A DNA stretch of 6,477 nucleotides from Desulfobulbaceae bacterium (GCA_027011235.1 JALVAI010000387.1:1-6477); one strand, 5' to 3'; positions 1-6,098 are shown, counted from the stretch's first letter. The notes: generated by a model not told the origin, from the letters alone. A program made the numbers and translations.

Positions 1-5
1 GCTAA

Positions 6-115
6 GTAAAAACACAGATATACAAGGAGTAGTGTTCTGTGGCGGGTCTTGACTATACATGTAGTATGTCGAGAATCGCCACAGGACACACGACGCAGTA
101 GATCGAAGTTTTTAC
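6..115. repeat. Nested imperfect palindrome, about 110 bp
   Basis: A set of inverted repeats shares one centre near 60.5. The arms are 6-13 with 108-115 (8 bp, perfect), 17-23 with 98-104 (6 of 7), 32-44 with 77-89 (13 bp, one G-T pair), 47-53 with 68-74 (7 bp, one G-T pair) and 55-58 with 64-67 around a 5-nt loop. The unpaired stretches between arms have equal length on both sides, so the whole block folds as one long interrupted hairpin. The outermost arms are A-rich on the left and T-rich on the right, as in a bidirectional terminator, but the T-run lies 18 nt from the strong stem. It could be a small palindromic mobile element, a terminator of an upstream gene, or a structured RNA. The structure is seen directly; the role is unknown. 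Confidence 0.7.
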
Positions 116-161
116 GACGCCATCAATCCAGGAAAGATTAACCCTGCACTATTTCGCGAAA

Positions 162-166
162 GAGAG
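162..166 (+). promoter_or_regulatory. Weak ribosome binding site of the flavoprotein gene
   Basis: GAGAG sits 5 nt before the ATG at 172. It is a modest Shine-Dalgarno match and is consistent with the chosen start, which places the FAD-binding GAGPAG motif at the usual distance from the N-terminus. A short palindrome, TTCGCGAA (153-160), lies just upstream. Confidence 0.4.
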
Positions 167-171
167 AAAAC

Positions 172-1083
172 ATGTCCGATTCTATTATTGACGTTGTGAT
201 TATCGGCGCCGGTCCTGCCGGTATCCAGGCGGCAATCCACGCCGCCCGCAAAAAGACCAGCGTAGTTGTTCTCGGTCGTATCGAGAACAGCGCCCTCTAT
301 GGCGCCCACATTGAAAATTATGCCTGCATCAAAGGGGTGACCGAGGGGCGGGTCCTTTTGGAAGCCGGAATTTCGCAAATACGTAATTTCGGTGCTAAAG
401 TCATCAAAGAAGATGTTCTCAGTATCGCCCAGCCGGACAAATTTTTCGAGATTGAACTTGAAAGCGGCACCATAATCCGCAGTCGGACCATCATCTTTTC
501 AATGGGTGTCTCCAAGAAAAAGCTCGGCGTGCCCGGTGAACGTGAGCTTCTTGGCCAGGGGGTCAGCTACTGTGTTGACTGTGACGCAAATTTCTACCGC
601 GGGGCCAGGGTGATGGTAGCCGGCAACAGGAGTGCTGCCGTTGATGGCGCTTTAACGCTTACGGATTATGCGCGGAAAGTTTATTTAGTTGCCAAGGAAC
701 TCGCTGTTTCTCCCGAACTCATGGAGCGTCTCCAAAAGAGTACTGTCGAGGTTCTTACTCCAAACTGGGTCAAGGAAATTCATGGCGAAAACGGGGTCTC
801 GTCCGTGACCCTGGAAGATGGCTCCTCCATTGATCTTGACGGTATCTTCATAGAGCTCGGCTCCAAGGGCGCGCTTGAGCTCGCCACCCAGATCGGTGTG
901 GCCCTGGACAGCGAACGTTTCAAATATATAGACACCAACAGACGCCAGGAAACAAATATCGCCGGTATTTACGCGGCCGGTGACATTGTCGGCCCTCCCT
1001 ACCAGATGGCCAAGGCCGTTGGCGAAGGCTGTATCGCCGGCATGGAGGCCGCTACCTTTGCCCGCAAACAGAAACGGGCATAG
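172..1083 (+). CDS. Thioredoxin-reductase-like FAD flavoprotein lacking NADPH motifs
   Basis: This 303-residue cytosolic flavoprotein has the length and layout of low-molecular-weight thioredoxin reductase. An FAD Rossmann motif GAGPAG is at residues 12-17. A redox pair C134-V-D-C137 is followed by D138, the usual catalytic acid. A second FAD contact, YAAGD (267-271), leads into a YQMAKAVGEG helix. The central nucleotide domain is unusual: the glycine motif normally read as GGGDSA is AGNRSA (150-155), and the HRRxxxR motif that grips the NADPH 2'-phosphate is absent (YLVAKELAVS at 171-180). Known pyridine-nucleotide-independent relatives, such as the ferredoxin-linked clostridial enzyme, also lack these motifs, so the electron donor may not be NADPH. 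That is inference. No thioredoxin gene is adjacent. Downstream hairpins suggest it is transcribed apart from the carboxylase genes. Family membership is firm; exact donor and partner are open. Confidence 0.88.
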   Translation: MSDSIIDVVIIGAGPAGIQAAIHAARKKTSVVVLGRIENSALYGAHIENYACIKGVTEGRVLLEAGISQIRNFGAKVIKEDVLSIAQPDKFFEIELESGTIIRSRTIIFSMGVSKKKLGVPGERELLGQGVSYCVDCDANFYRGARVMVAGNRSAAVDGALTLTDYARKVYLVAKELAVSPELMERLQKSTVEVLTPNWVKEIHGENGVSSVTLEDGSSIDLDGIFIELGSKGALELATQIGVALDSERFKYIDTNRRQETNIAGIYAAGDIVGPPYQMAKAVGEGCIAGMEAATFARKQKRA

Positions 1084-1091
1084 TCCACCTG

Positions 1092-1151
1092 GCTGCAGGT
1101 GGTCGAATCCACCTGCAGCGACAGGCTTTCAACAGATTCTGTTGTCTTTTT
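1092..1151 (+). terminator. Strong hairpin then weak hairpin with T-run after flavoprotein gene
   Basis: Nine bases after the stop codon there is a perfect 11-bp inverted repeat (1092-1102 with 1109-1119) around a 6-nt loop, TCGAAT. A second small hairpin, AACAG/CTGTT (1131-1135 with 1139-1143), is followed by TCTTTTT at 1145-1151. Together they plausibly end transcription of the upstream gene. The strong stem itself is not directly followed by a T-run, so it could instead be a mRNA 3'-end stabiliser. Confidence 0.55.
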
Positions 1152-1207
1152 CACCCGAATATGTTTATATAGGCCTGTACTTTCCAATCAAAAAAATTCC
1201 CTTCAAT

Positions 1208-1243
1208 CCCGACTGATACCCTCTCCATCAGGCGGGTTCTTTT
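1208..1243 (+). terminator. Rho-independent terminator-like hairpin
   Basis: The arms at 1208-1217 and 1227-1236 form a 10-bp GC-rich stem with one mismatch and a 9-nt loop. TTCTTTT follows at 1237-1243. This is a good intrinsic terminator shape. It lies 125 bp after the flavoprotein gene and well before the carboxylase genes, so it supports two separate transcription units. An attenuator in a long leader of the carboxylase operon is an alternative. Confidence 0.55.
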
Positions 1244-1469
1244 ATATTCCAGGAGTATCCGGCTGTGCAGTCAGATAACTACGCTCTGCCGACAGGCTCC
1301 CTGATTGGACAAGACAGCAAAGAATCGTGCCTGCCTGGCACAAGCAGACGATGAAATCAGAACCGGAAGACCCCCTGGTGTTTCCCTGCCGCAGATGGAA
1401 ACGACCTGATCCCCAGTCTTCCTGTCTCCGATTTCAAGCAACCACAAACCACAACTTCAGGGCGTACAA
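1244..1469 (+). other. Non-coding leader of carboxylase operon, no clear signal
   Basis: No coding sequence is visible. The promoter of the carboxylase genes should lie here, but no convincing -35/-10 pair was found. The only structure seen is a small hairpin, GTGCC/GGCAC (1327-1331 with 1337-1341). Confidence 0.4.
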
Positions 1470-2912
1470 TTGAAAACAAAAATTCTTGTGGCCAATCGTG
1501 GTGAAATAGCCATCCGTATAATACGGGCCATCCAGGAACTCAATTACGAGGCAGTTGCCATCTACGAGTCACCGGATAAGGATTCAAGGCATATCCGGAT
1601 TGCCGATGAGGCGGTATGGATCGGTGACGGACCCCGCTCCGACTATCTCAATATTGATAAAGTCATCGATGCCGCCATCCATTCCGGCGCCGTGGCCATC
1701 CATCCCGGTTATGGCTTTCTTGCCGAAAACCCCGATTTTGCGCGGGCCTGTGAAGAGGCGGGGCTCATCTTTATAGGGCCGCCCTCGGATGTCATTGAAA
1801 AACTCGGCAACAAGGTCATGGCCCGGGAGATCATGGCCGCAGCAGGCATACCCATGGTGCCGGGGACCGATAACCTCAAGCCCGGTGACGAGGGCCTGGC
1901 CGAGGCCATCGCCTTTGGCAGGAAATACGGGTATCCGATCATGCTCAAGGCAACATCCGGCGGCGGCGGACGCGGTATCCGCCGGATAGAAAACGAATCC
2001 GAACTGGCCGAGCAATATACGATTGCCCGCTCAGAGGCCCTGGCAGCCTTTAATGATGATTCTGTGTACCTGGAAAAGGTGGTGGTCAAACCCAAGCATG
2101 TCGAGGTCCAGATCATTGCCGACAAAACCGGGGAAACTATTCATCTCGGGACAAGAGACTGCTCGATCCAGCGCCGTAATCAGAAACTGATTGAAATCGC
2201 CCCCGCCTTTCAGCTCAGTCCTGAACTCAATGAAGAAATCTGTCAGACGGCAATTCAGGCAGCCAAGGCAGCCAACTATTTCAATGCCGGCACGGTTGAA
2301 TTTCTTCTCGACGATGATGGGTCCTTTTATTTCATGGAGATTAACACCAGGCTGCAGGTGGAGCATACGGTCACGGAAATGATCACCGGCATAGATATTG
2401 TCCGTACCCAGATCAAGCTCGCCATGGGCAAGAACCTTCTCTTTGGTCAGGAACATGTGCAGCTGCGCGGTCACGCCATTGAAATGCGCATCAATGCCGA
2501 AGACCCGCAGAACAACTTCATGCCCGAAGGCGGGAAAACCATCACCGTGTACCACTCTCCCGGCGGCTATGGCGTCCGTCTGGATGGCTTCTGCTACCAG
2601 GGCTTTACCATTCCCGAGGCCTATGATTCACTTCTTGTCAAGCTGACGGTTTTCGGCTGGTCCTGGAACGAGACCGTGGACAGGCTCAAACGATGTCTGC
2701 ACAACTTTGTCATTACCGGGCCCAAGACCACCATTCCCTTTTATCTCAACCTGATCAACCATCCGGACTTCAGAAAAGGTCAGTTTGACACCTCATTTTT
2801 AGACGAAAACGAGCAGCTCTTTGAATATGACGAGCAGACAAGCGAGGTCAACAAACTGGCGCGTCTGATCGCTGAAATTCATCAGAAAAAACAAAATACC
2901 TATGCTGCCTGA
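1470..2912 (+). CDS. Biotin carboxylase subunit of a split pyruvate-carboxylase-type enzyme
   Basis: This 480-residue ATP-grasp enzyme carboxylates biotin on a carrier domain using ATP and bicarbonate. The three usual domains are present. The N-terminal domain begins KILVANRGEIAIRI. The ATP-grasp region has the glycine loop SGGGGRG (163-169) with K160. Expected catalytic or binding residues are all in place: H210, K239, E278, E290, N292, R294, Q296, V297, E298 and R340, with the signature MEINTRLQVEH at 289-299. The C-terminal domain includes AYDSLLVKLTVFGW and ends at the length typical of AccC/PycA. The TTG start is chosen because the conserved KILVANRG begins at residue 3, and an AGGG sits a few bases upstream. 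No separate carrier gene is next to it; the carrier domain lies in the following gene, 54 nt downstream. The partner makes a PycA role more likely than a fatty-acid AccC role. Confidence 0.93.
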   Translation: MKTKILVANRGEIAIRIIRAIQELNYEAVAIYESPDKDSRHIRIADEAVWIGDGPRSDYLNIDKVIDAAIHSGAVAIHPGYGFLAENPDFARACEEAGLIFIGPPSDVIEKLGNKVMAREIMAAAGIPMVPGTDNLKPGDEGLAEAIAFGRKYGYPIMLKATSGGGGRGIRRIENESELAEQYTIARSEALAAFNDDSVYLEKVVVKPKHVEVQIIADKTGETIHLGTRDCSIQRRNQKLIEIAPAFQLSPELNEEICQTAIQAAKAANYFNAGTVEFLLDDDGSFYFMEINTRLQVEHTVTEMITGIDIVRTQIKLAMGKNLLFGQEHVQLRGHAIEMRINAEDPQNNFMPEGGKTITVYHSPGGYGVRLDGFCYQGFTIPEAYDSLLVKLTVFGWSWNETVDRLKRCLHNFVITGPKTTIPFYLNLINHPDFRKGQFDTSFLDENEQLFEYDEQTSEVNKLARLIAEIHQKKQNTYAA

Positions 2913-2936
2913 TAACCACCTGGTTACTGCTTTTTT
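2913..2936 (+). terminator. Possible intra-operon attenuator hairpin
   Basis: Immediately after the TGA stop, TAACCA (2913-2918) and TGGTTA (2921-2926) form a perfect 6-bp inverted repeat with a nominal 2-nt loop. Six T residues follow at 2931-2936. The stem is short and AT-containing, so termination would at most be partial. It could set the ratio between the two carboxylase subunits. Confidence 0.3.
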
Positions 2937-2966
2937 CTCCTGTACGCGAACGAAACGGATATACCT

Positions 2967-4877
2967 ATGATACGGATTACTCAAAAGATGGCGCCGGCAG
3001 AGGTGCTTGAGGCATTACGACAGGCCAACGGCTATTATATTACCAATACGGCCAGGGACATGTCCCAGTCCGATTATAAAAACCGCATACTTCTGCATAC
3101 GGATCTCATGGCCGCGGAAGCGCGGGAAGAGGCCGGCTATTTTTCCCTGGAAATCACCGGCGGCGCATCCATTCATGTCGACATTCTCCGCAAGCAGGTG
3201 GACCCGTTTCTCAAGCTGAAGCTGCTGCGCGAACAGATGCCAGACACCATGTTTCAGACCCTGTGCCGGGGTGTTAATCTCTTTGGCTATCGGCCCTACC
3301 CCCAGAACGTTATCCGACTGACGGTGCGGGAATTTGCCAAGTATGTGGATGTATGGCGCACCTTTGACTTCATGAACCATGTCCCCAACATGGAGGCGGT
3401 CTTTGAAGAAGTGGCCAAGGCAGGAAAAATCAACGAGCCCTGTATCTGTTTTTCAACCGGCCCTGAACACACCGATGCCTTTTATGTCAAAAAAGTGCAG
3501 GAAATTCTCGATGTCACCGGCCCTGAAATCATCCTGTGCATTAAAAACCATGGCGGCCTCGGCACACCCAAACGCATCGGTGAACTGGTCGATGCCATCA
3601 AGCAGGCCTATCCGGAACTGATTATTCACTATCACGGCCACAACACGGACGGCAATGATATTGGCCGTATCCAGGCGGCAGTACTCAACGGGGCAACCAT
3701 TGTCGATGCCTCGGACCATTCGTTTACCGGTTTTTACGGCCCGCCCCCGATACTGACCGTTATTCAGACCCTGAAGGATTACGGCAAGACAGCCATTGGT
3801 ATCAATGAAGAGGCGGTCATCAGGTCTTCGGATGTCATTCGTGACCAGCGGCAGTATTATGCCCAGTTCGAGGCCCAGATCAAGGGGTTCATGCCCACGG
3901 TCCAGATCCACAAACTGCCGGGCGGCGCCATGGGATCAAGCCTTGAGCAGGCCTCAAAGGGTGGCTTTCTTGACAAGATGCCGGATATCCTGCACAAAGA
4001 ACTGCCCAAGGTACAGAAAGAACTGGGCAACTGGTGGAGCGTTACGCCCGGATCACAGATTCTCTGGACAACCGCGGTTACCAATGTCCTTGAAGGTGAA
4101 CGGTACGCAAATCCTTCGGGTGATTTAAAAAACCTGCTCCTTGGAAAGTATGGTCCCTTTCCCTTTTACCAGCCTGCGGACTGGATCTATGAAAAGGCAT
4201 TTGGCCCGGACTGGAAAACAGTGCTTGAGCGCGATGGCGGCATAGAGGTCATTGACGACATGGACATTGACAAGGAACGGGAAACCCTGGCGGGTAAGCT
4301 GGACAAAGAGCCGACCGACCAGCAGCTTGTCACCTATCTGCAACATCCCAATGATGCGGTGGAGTTTTTTAAATTCGAGGAGAAATTCGGCCGCTCCTAT
4401 GTGTTGCCGCCCGCGATTTTCCTGCGCCAGGGCGGGTTTCAGCTTGGAGAAAGTCTTGTGTTCCGTGACCATGACGGCAAGGAACATCTCATCGAGATTG
4501 GTCCGAGCCAAAAAGATGAAGACGGCAGGACCAATGTCTATCTCAATGTCGATCATTCCCAGAGGACCTATATTATCGAGCCGGAAGTTCAGGAAGGGGC
4601 TGCCTGTCAGGAAACCCTGTCCAAGGGAGAGATTGAAAAACTGGCAAAAATCGGTGATATTCGCGCCCCGTTCGGCGGCAATGTCTATGATATTTCAGTG
4701 GAAGTTGGCCAAGAGGTAAAAAAGGGCGACCAGGTTGCCATTCTTGAGGCCATGAAGATGCAGACCCCGGTCATCAGTGAAGTCACCGGCACGGTGGCGG
4801 AGATCACAGCCGAAATCGGCCTGGCCGTAAAACCGGGCGATAAAATTATGCTGATAGAACCGGCTGCGGACGAGTAA
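2967..4877 (+). CDS. Carboxyltransferase-biotin carrier subunit, PycB/OadA type, divergent active site
   Basis: This 636-residue subunit moves carboxyl from biotin to an acceptor acid. The TIM-barrel carboxyltransferase domain (about 1-300) has R30-D31-M-S-Q34-S, LCRGVN with R101, K193 (the expected carbamylated metal ligand) and H223/H225. The PC/OadA conserved domain spans about 310-545. The biotinyl domain (about 565-633) has EAMKM with biotin-accepting K597. Metal ligands and pyruvate-contacting R30, Q34 and R101 are kept. Unusual changes are K-D-M-A-G to K-N-H-G-G (193-197), H-T-H-D-T to H-G-H-N-T (223-227), and PGGQYTNL to PGGAMGSS (318-325), which puts Gly323 where pyruvate carboxylase has its proton-shuttling Thr. 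The start has a GGA 7 nt upstream. Pairing with the ATP-dependent biotin carboxylase argues against a membrane oxaloacetate decarboxylase. A related acceptor such as 2-oxoglutarate cannot be excluded. Confidence 0.9.
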   Translation: MIRITQKMAPAEVLEALRQANGYYITNTARDMSQSDYKNRILLHTDLMAAEAREEAGYFSLEITGGASIHVDILRKQVDPFLKLKLLREQMPDTMFQTLCRGVNLFGYRPYPQNVIRLTVREFAKYVDVWRTFDFMNHVPNMEAVFEEVAKAGKINEPCICFSTGPEHTDAFYVKKVQEILDVTGPEIILCIKNHGGLGTPKRIGELVDAIKQAYPELIIHYHGHNTDGNDIGRIQAAVLNGATIVDASDHSFTGFYGPPPILTVIQTLKDYGKTAIGINEEAVIRSSDVIRDQRQYYAQFEAQIKGFMPTVQIHKLPGGAMGSSLEQASKGGFLDKMPDILHKELPKVQKELGNWWSVTPGSQILWTTAVTNVLEGERYANPSGDLKNLLLGKYGPFPFYQPADWIYEKAFGPDWKTVLERDGGIEVIDDMDIDKERETLAGKLDKEPTDQQLVTYLQHPNDAVEFFKFEEKFGRSYVLPPAIFLRQGGFQLGESLVFRDHDGKEHLIEIGPSQKDEDGRTNVYLNVDHSQRTYIIEPEVQEGAACQETLSKGEIEKLAKIGDIRAPFGGNVYDISVEVGQEVKKGDQVAILEAMKMQTPVISEVTGTVAEITAEIGLAVKPGDKIMLIEPAADE

Positions 4878-5152
4878 TCTTGCAGCTATTCTGCAGAGAG
4901 CTATTCGCGGATAAACCAGCATGGCTGGACCATAATTTACCGTCGCAGCCACAACGAACGATGAAAAAAGTCACAAAGGACACAGCCAAGCGGGCTATTT
5001 TCGGATAAATCCATCAGAGCACATCGTTTCCACTCTTAGTGCCTTACTCCTGAATTCCTGTCATAAAAAACAAGAAAATTATATGATGAAAAAGTTGCTA
5101 TTTTAACATGTTGCCTCGTTATTTTTCTCGTGCAACATCATTATAGCATCTG
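4878..5152 (+). other. Non-coding, AT-rich spacer with degenerate repeat copies
   Basis: No gene was seen. After the carboxylase stop there is only a weak hairpin, CCAGC/GCTGG (4916-4920 with 4924-4928), with no T-run, so no firm terminator can be named. A 7-bp inverted repeat, ATGTTGC/GCAACAT (5108-5114 with 5132-5138, 17-nt spacer), of unknown role lies further on. Two degenerate REP-like copies are listed separately. Confidence 0.5.
4900..5012 (-). repeat. Two degenerate REP-like half-sites in direct repeat
   Basis: GCTATTCGCGGATAAA (4900-4915) and GCTATTTTCGGATAAA (4994-5009) match at 14 of 16 positions, 94 bp apart. The TTCGCGGATAAA core of the first equals the reverse complement of the end of the REP unit at 5153-5177. 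The second continues into TCC like that unit but lacks two bases. They look like decayed minus-orientation members of the same repeat family. Confidence 0.5.
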
Positions 5153-5177
5153 CTGTGGGAGCGGATTTATCCGCGAA
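5153..5177 (+). repeat. REP-like palindromic unit, plus orientation
   Basis: This 25-nt unit opens with the head CTGTGGGA, followed by the stem GCGGAT/ATCCGC (5161-5166 with 5169-5174) and the tail GAA. The layout matches the well-known REP style of a short GC-rich imperfect palindrome with a conserved flanking head. It pairs with an inverted copy at 5212-5236. Confidence 0.75.
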
Positions 5178-5211
5178 CAGGACACCCAATTACCAGGATA
5201 GCCATGAAAAT

Positions 5212-5236
5212 TTCGCGGCTGAAGCCGCTCCTACAG
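5212..5236 (-). repeat. REP-like palindromic unit, minus orientation
   Basis: Read on the minus strand, this unit matches the 5153-5177 unit at 21 of 25 positions. Two of the four differences are the two sides of one stem pair (A-T in one copy, C-G in the other), so base pairing is preserved. The two units face each other across 34 bp, forming a REP doublet (BIME/REPIN-like). Confidence 0.75.
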
Positions 5237-5245
5237 ACTTGGGTT

Positions 5246-5293
5246 GCGGGCAAATCCCGCCTTAGAGGGTGCTTTTCCTACAAGGTGCCCTCT
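5246..5293 (-). repeat. Third, interrupted REP-like unit with extra hairpin
   Basis: GCGGG/CCCGC (5246-5250 with 5256-5260) reads on the minus strand as a GCGGGATTTGCCCGCAA palindrome like the other units. The TGTAGGA head is present but displaced (within 5276-5284). The inserted stretch forms its own hairpin: 5264-5272 with 5285-5293, 9 bp including two G-T pairs. It appears to be a compound or rearranged member of the family. Confidence 0.5.
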
Positions 5294-5446
5294 TGGCAAA
5301 CGGCTCACATGTCCATTTTTCAACTTCAATTTACTTCACGGGTACGCAATTCCCGGATGAACCCTAATTGCCACATTCAAAGATCACGGTAACTCACTAG
5401 CCGTCGGGTGATTCAGACCACTGGACTTTCAAACCAAAAATCAACA
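5294..5446 (+). other. Non-coding spacer before toxin-antitoxin operon
   Basis: No gene or clear signal was seen. Short open frames on both strands overlap repeats or run antisense to higB and have no recognisable protein features. Confidence 0.4.
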
Positions 5447-5475
5447 TTGACGAATAACGTAATGCGTCATACCAT
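5447..5475 (+). promoter_or_regulatory. Sigma70-like promoter of higBA
   Basis: The -35 TTGACG (5447-5452) and -10 TACCAT (5470-5475) are separated by exactly 17 nt. The -35 matches consensus at 5 of 6 positions and the -10 at 4 of 6. A start site about 7 nt past the -10 would fall on or next to the higB ATG at 5482, so the transcript may be leaderless or nearly so. No Shine-Dalgarno is visible before higB. Confidence 0.6.
5448..5469. promoter_or_regulatory. Palindromic operator candidate for HigA
   Basis: A 22-bp imperfect palindrome is centred at 5458.5: TGACG (5448-5452) mirrors CGTCA (5465-5469), AT mirrors AT, and ACGT lies at the centre (18 of 22 positions symmetric). It fills the -35/-10 spacer. 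A second inverted repeat, TAATGC/GCATTA (5460-5465 with 5477-5482), spans the -10 and the start codon. HigA-family antitoxins repress their own promoter, so either could be its operator. Confidence 0.55.
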
Positions 5476-5481
5476 AGCATT

Positions 5482-5766
5482 ATGATCAAGTCATTTAAGT
5501 GTAAGGATACGGAAAAACTTTTTAACGACATAGATGTGAAAAGGTTCAGAAGTATTTCCAGGGCAGCAAGAATAAAACTCGAGGTTCTGAATGCTGCCGT
5601 TTCTCTGCACAATTTGCGAGTTCCACCGGGAAACAGGCTTGAGCAATTAAAGGGTAACAGAAACGGACAATACAGCATCAGAATTAACGACCAGTGGCGT
5701 ATATGCTTCGTATGGTCGGAAGAAAATGTCTTTGACGTGGAAATTGTTGATTATCACAAGGGGTAA
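5482..5766 (+). CDS. higB: HigB-family toxin, RelE-like mRNA interferase
   Basis: This 94-residue toxin belongs to the RelE/ParE superfamily, HigB branch. Such toxins cut mRNA on the ribosome and are neutralised by the HigA encoded next to them. The sequence has the family signature RVPPGNRLEQLKG (46-58), then GQYSIRINDQWRICF (62-76) and the C-terminal D90-Y91-H92 triad seen in HigB enzymes. In Proteus HigB a catalytic His precedes LKG; here the equivalent position is E54, as I recall for the GraT-like subgroup, so activity may be milder (inference). The ATG at 5482 is chosen because MIKSFKCKDTEKLF matches the usual N-terminus; no ribosome site precedes it. The toxin gene comes first, the order typical of higBA. 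Base composition is more AT-rich than the carboxylase genes, suggesting acquisition by transfer. Confidence 0.95.
   Translation: MIKSFKCKDTEKLFNDIDVKRFRSISRAARIKLEVLNAAVSLHNLRVPPGNRLEQLKGNRNGQYSIRINDQWRICFVWSEENVFDVEIVDYHKG
5759..5763 (+). promoter_or_regulatory. Ribosome binding site of higA inside higB
   Basis: AGGGG lies in the last codons of higB, 8 nt before the higA ATG. It is far better than anything before higB. This would favour antitoxin synthesis over toxin from the shared mRNA, a common arrangement in toxin-first operons. Confidence 0.65.
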
Positions 5767-5771
5767 AAATC

Positions 5772-6098
5772 ATGGCAAAAAAATTACCTCCAATCACTCC
5801 AGGCGATATATTATTGGAAGAATTTCTCAAACCAATGGAAATTACTCAAAATAAGTTAGCAAAAGATATTAATGTCCCTGCAAACAGGATAAGTCAAATT
5901 ATACACGGCAAAAGAGAAATTACAGCGGACACTGCCTTGCGTCTGGGTAAGTATTTTGGAATCGAACCGGAATTCTGGCTCAATCTACAAGTACGATATA
6001 ATCTGAAAATGGCTGAAAACAAAGTGGGTAAAATCATTGACCGGGAAGTGAAAAAACACCTATCTCAAACCAACTCACATAATCTTACAACAGCATAA
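5772..6098 (+). CDS. higA: HigA-family antitoxin, XRE-type DNA-binding protein
   Basis: This 108-residue antitoxin binds HigB and represses the shared promoter. The N-terminal motif ITPGDILLEEFLKPM (8-22) is typical of the HigA/VapI family. The helix-turn-helix follows, about residues 24-48: ITQNKLAKDINVPANRISQI then HGKREIT. After it come TALRLGKYFGIEPEFWLNLQ (55-74) and a charged C-terminal tail. It starts 5 nt after the higB stop and is almost certainly co-transcribed. No intrinsic terminator with a proper stem and T-run was found between its stop and the converging minus-strand gene. Like higB it is AT-rich. Length and motifs indicate an intact gene. Confidence 0.95.
   Translation: MAKKLPPITPGDILLEEFLKPMEITQNKLAKDINVPANRISQIIHGKREITADTALRLGKYFGIEPEFWLNLQVRYNLKMAENKVGKIIDREVKKHLSQTNSHNLTTA

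Noticed and set aside
112..515. Antisense open frames at the start of the flavoprotein gene
   Set aside because: Antisense to a well-supported gene, with no recognisable motif or ribosome site.
1244..1469. Possible biotin operator or riboswitch before the carboxylase genes
   Set aside because: No BirA-like long inverted repeat or recognisable riboswitch core could be seen; only a small 5-bp hairpin.
1584..2555. Long minus-strand and alternate plus-strand open frames across the biotin carboxylase gene
   Set aside because: They overlap a gene with every catalytic residue in place and show no family features; they are shadows of its biased codons.
3007..4719. Alternate-frame open reading frames across the carboxyltransferase gene
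   Set aside because: Overlapped completely by a confidently identified gene; compositions rich in R, S and P are typical of off-frame translation.
4900..5300. Possible CRISPR array
   Set aside because: Repeats are few, palindromic, in both orientations and irregularly spaced, with no spacers of uniform length; they fit REP elements better.
5204..5392. Small plus-strand open frame of 62 codons
   Set aside because: It starts inside the REP doublet and translates repeat sequence; no ribosome site or protein features.
5397..5678. Minus-strand open frame antisense to higB
   Set aside because: Overlaps the clearly identified higB on the other strand and has no family resemblance.
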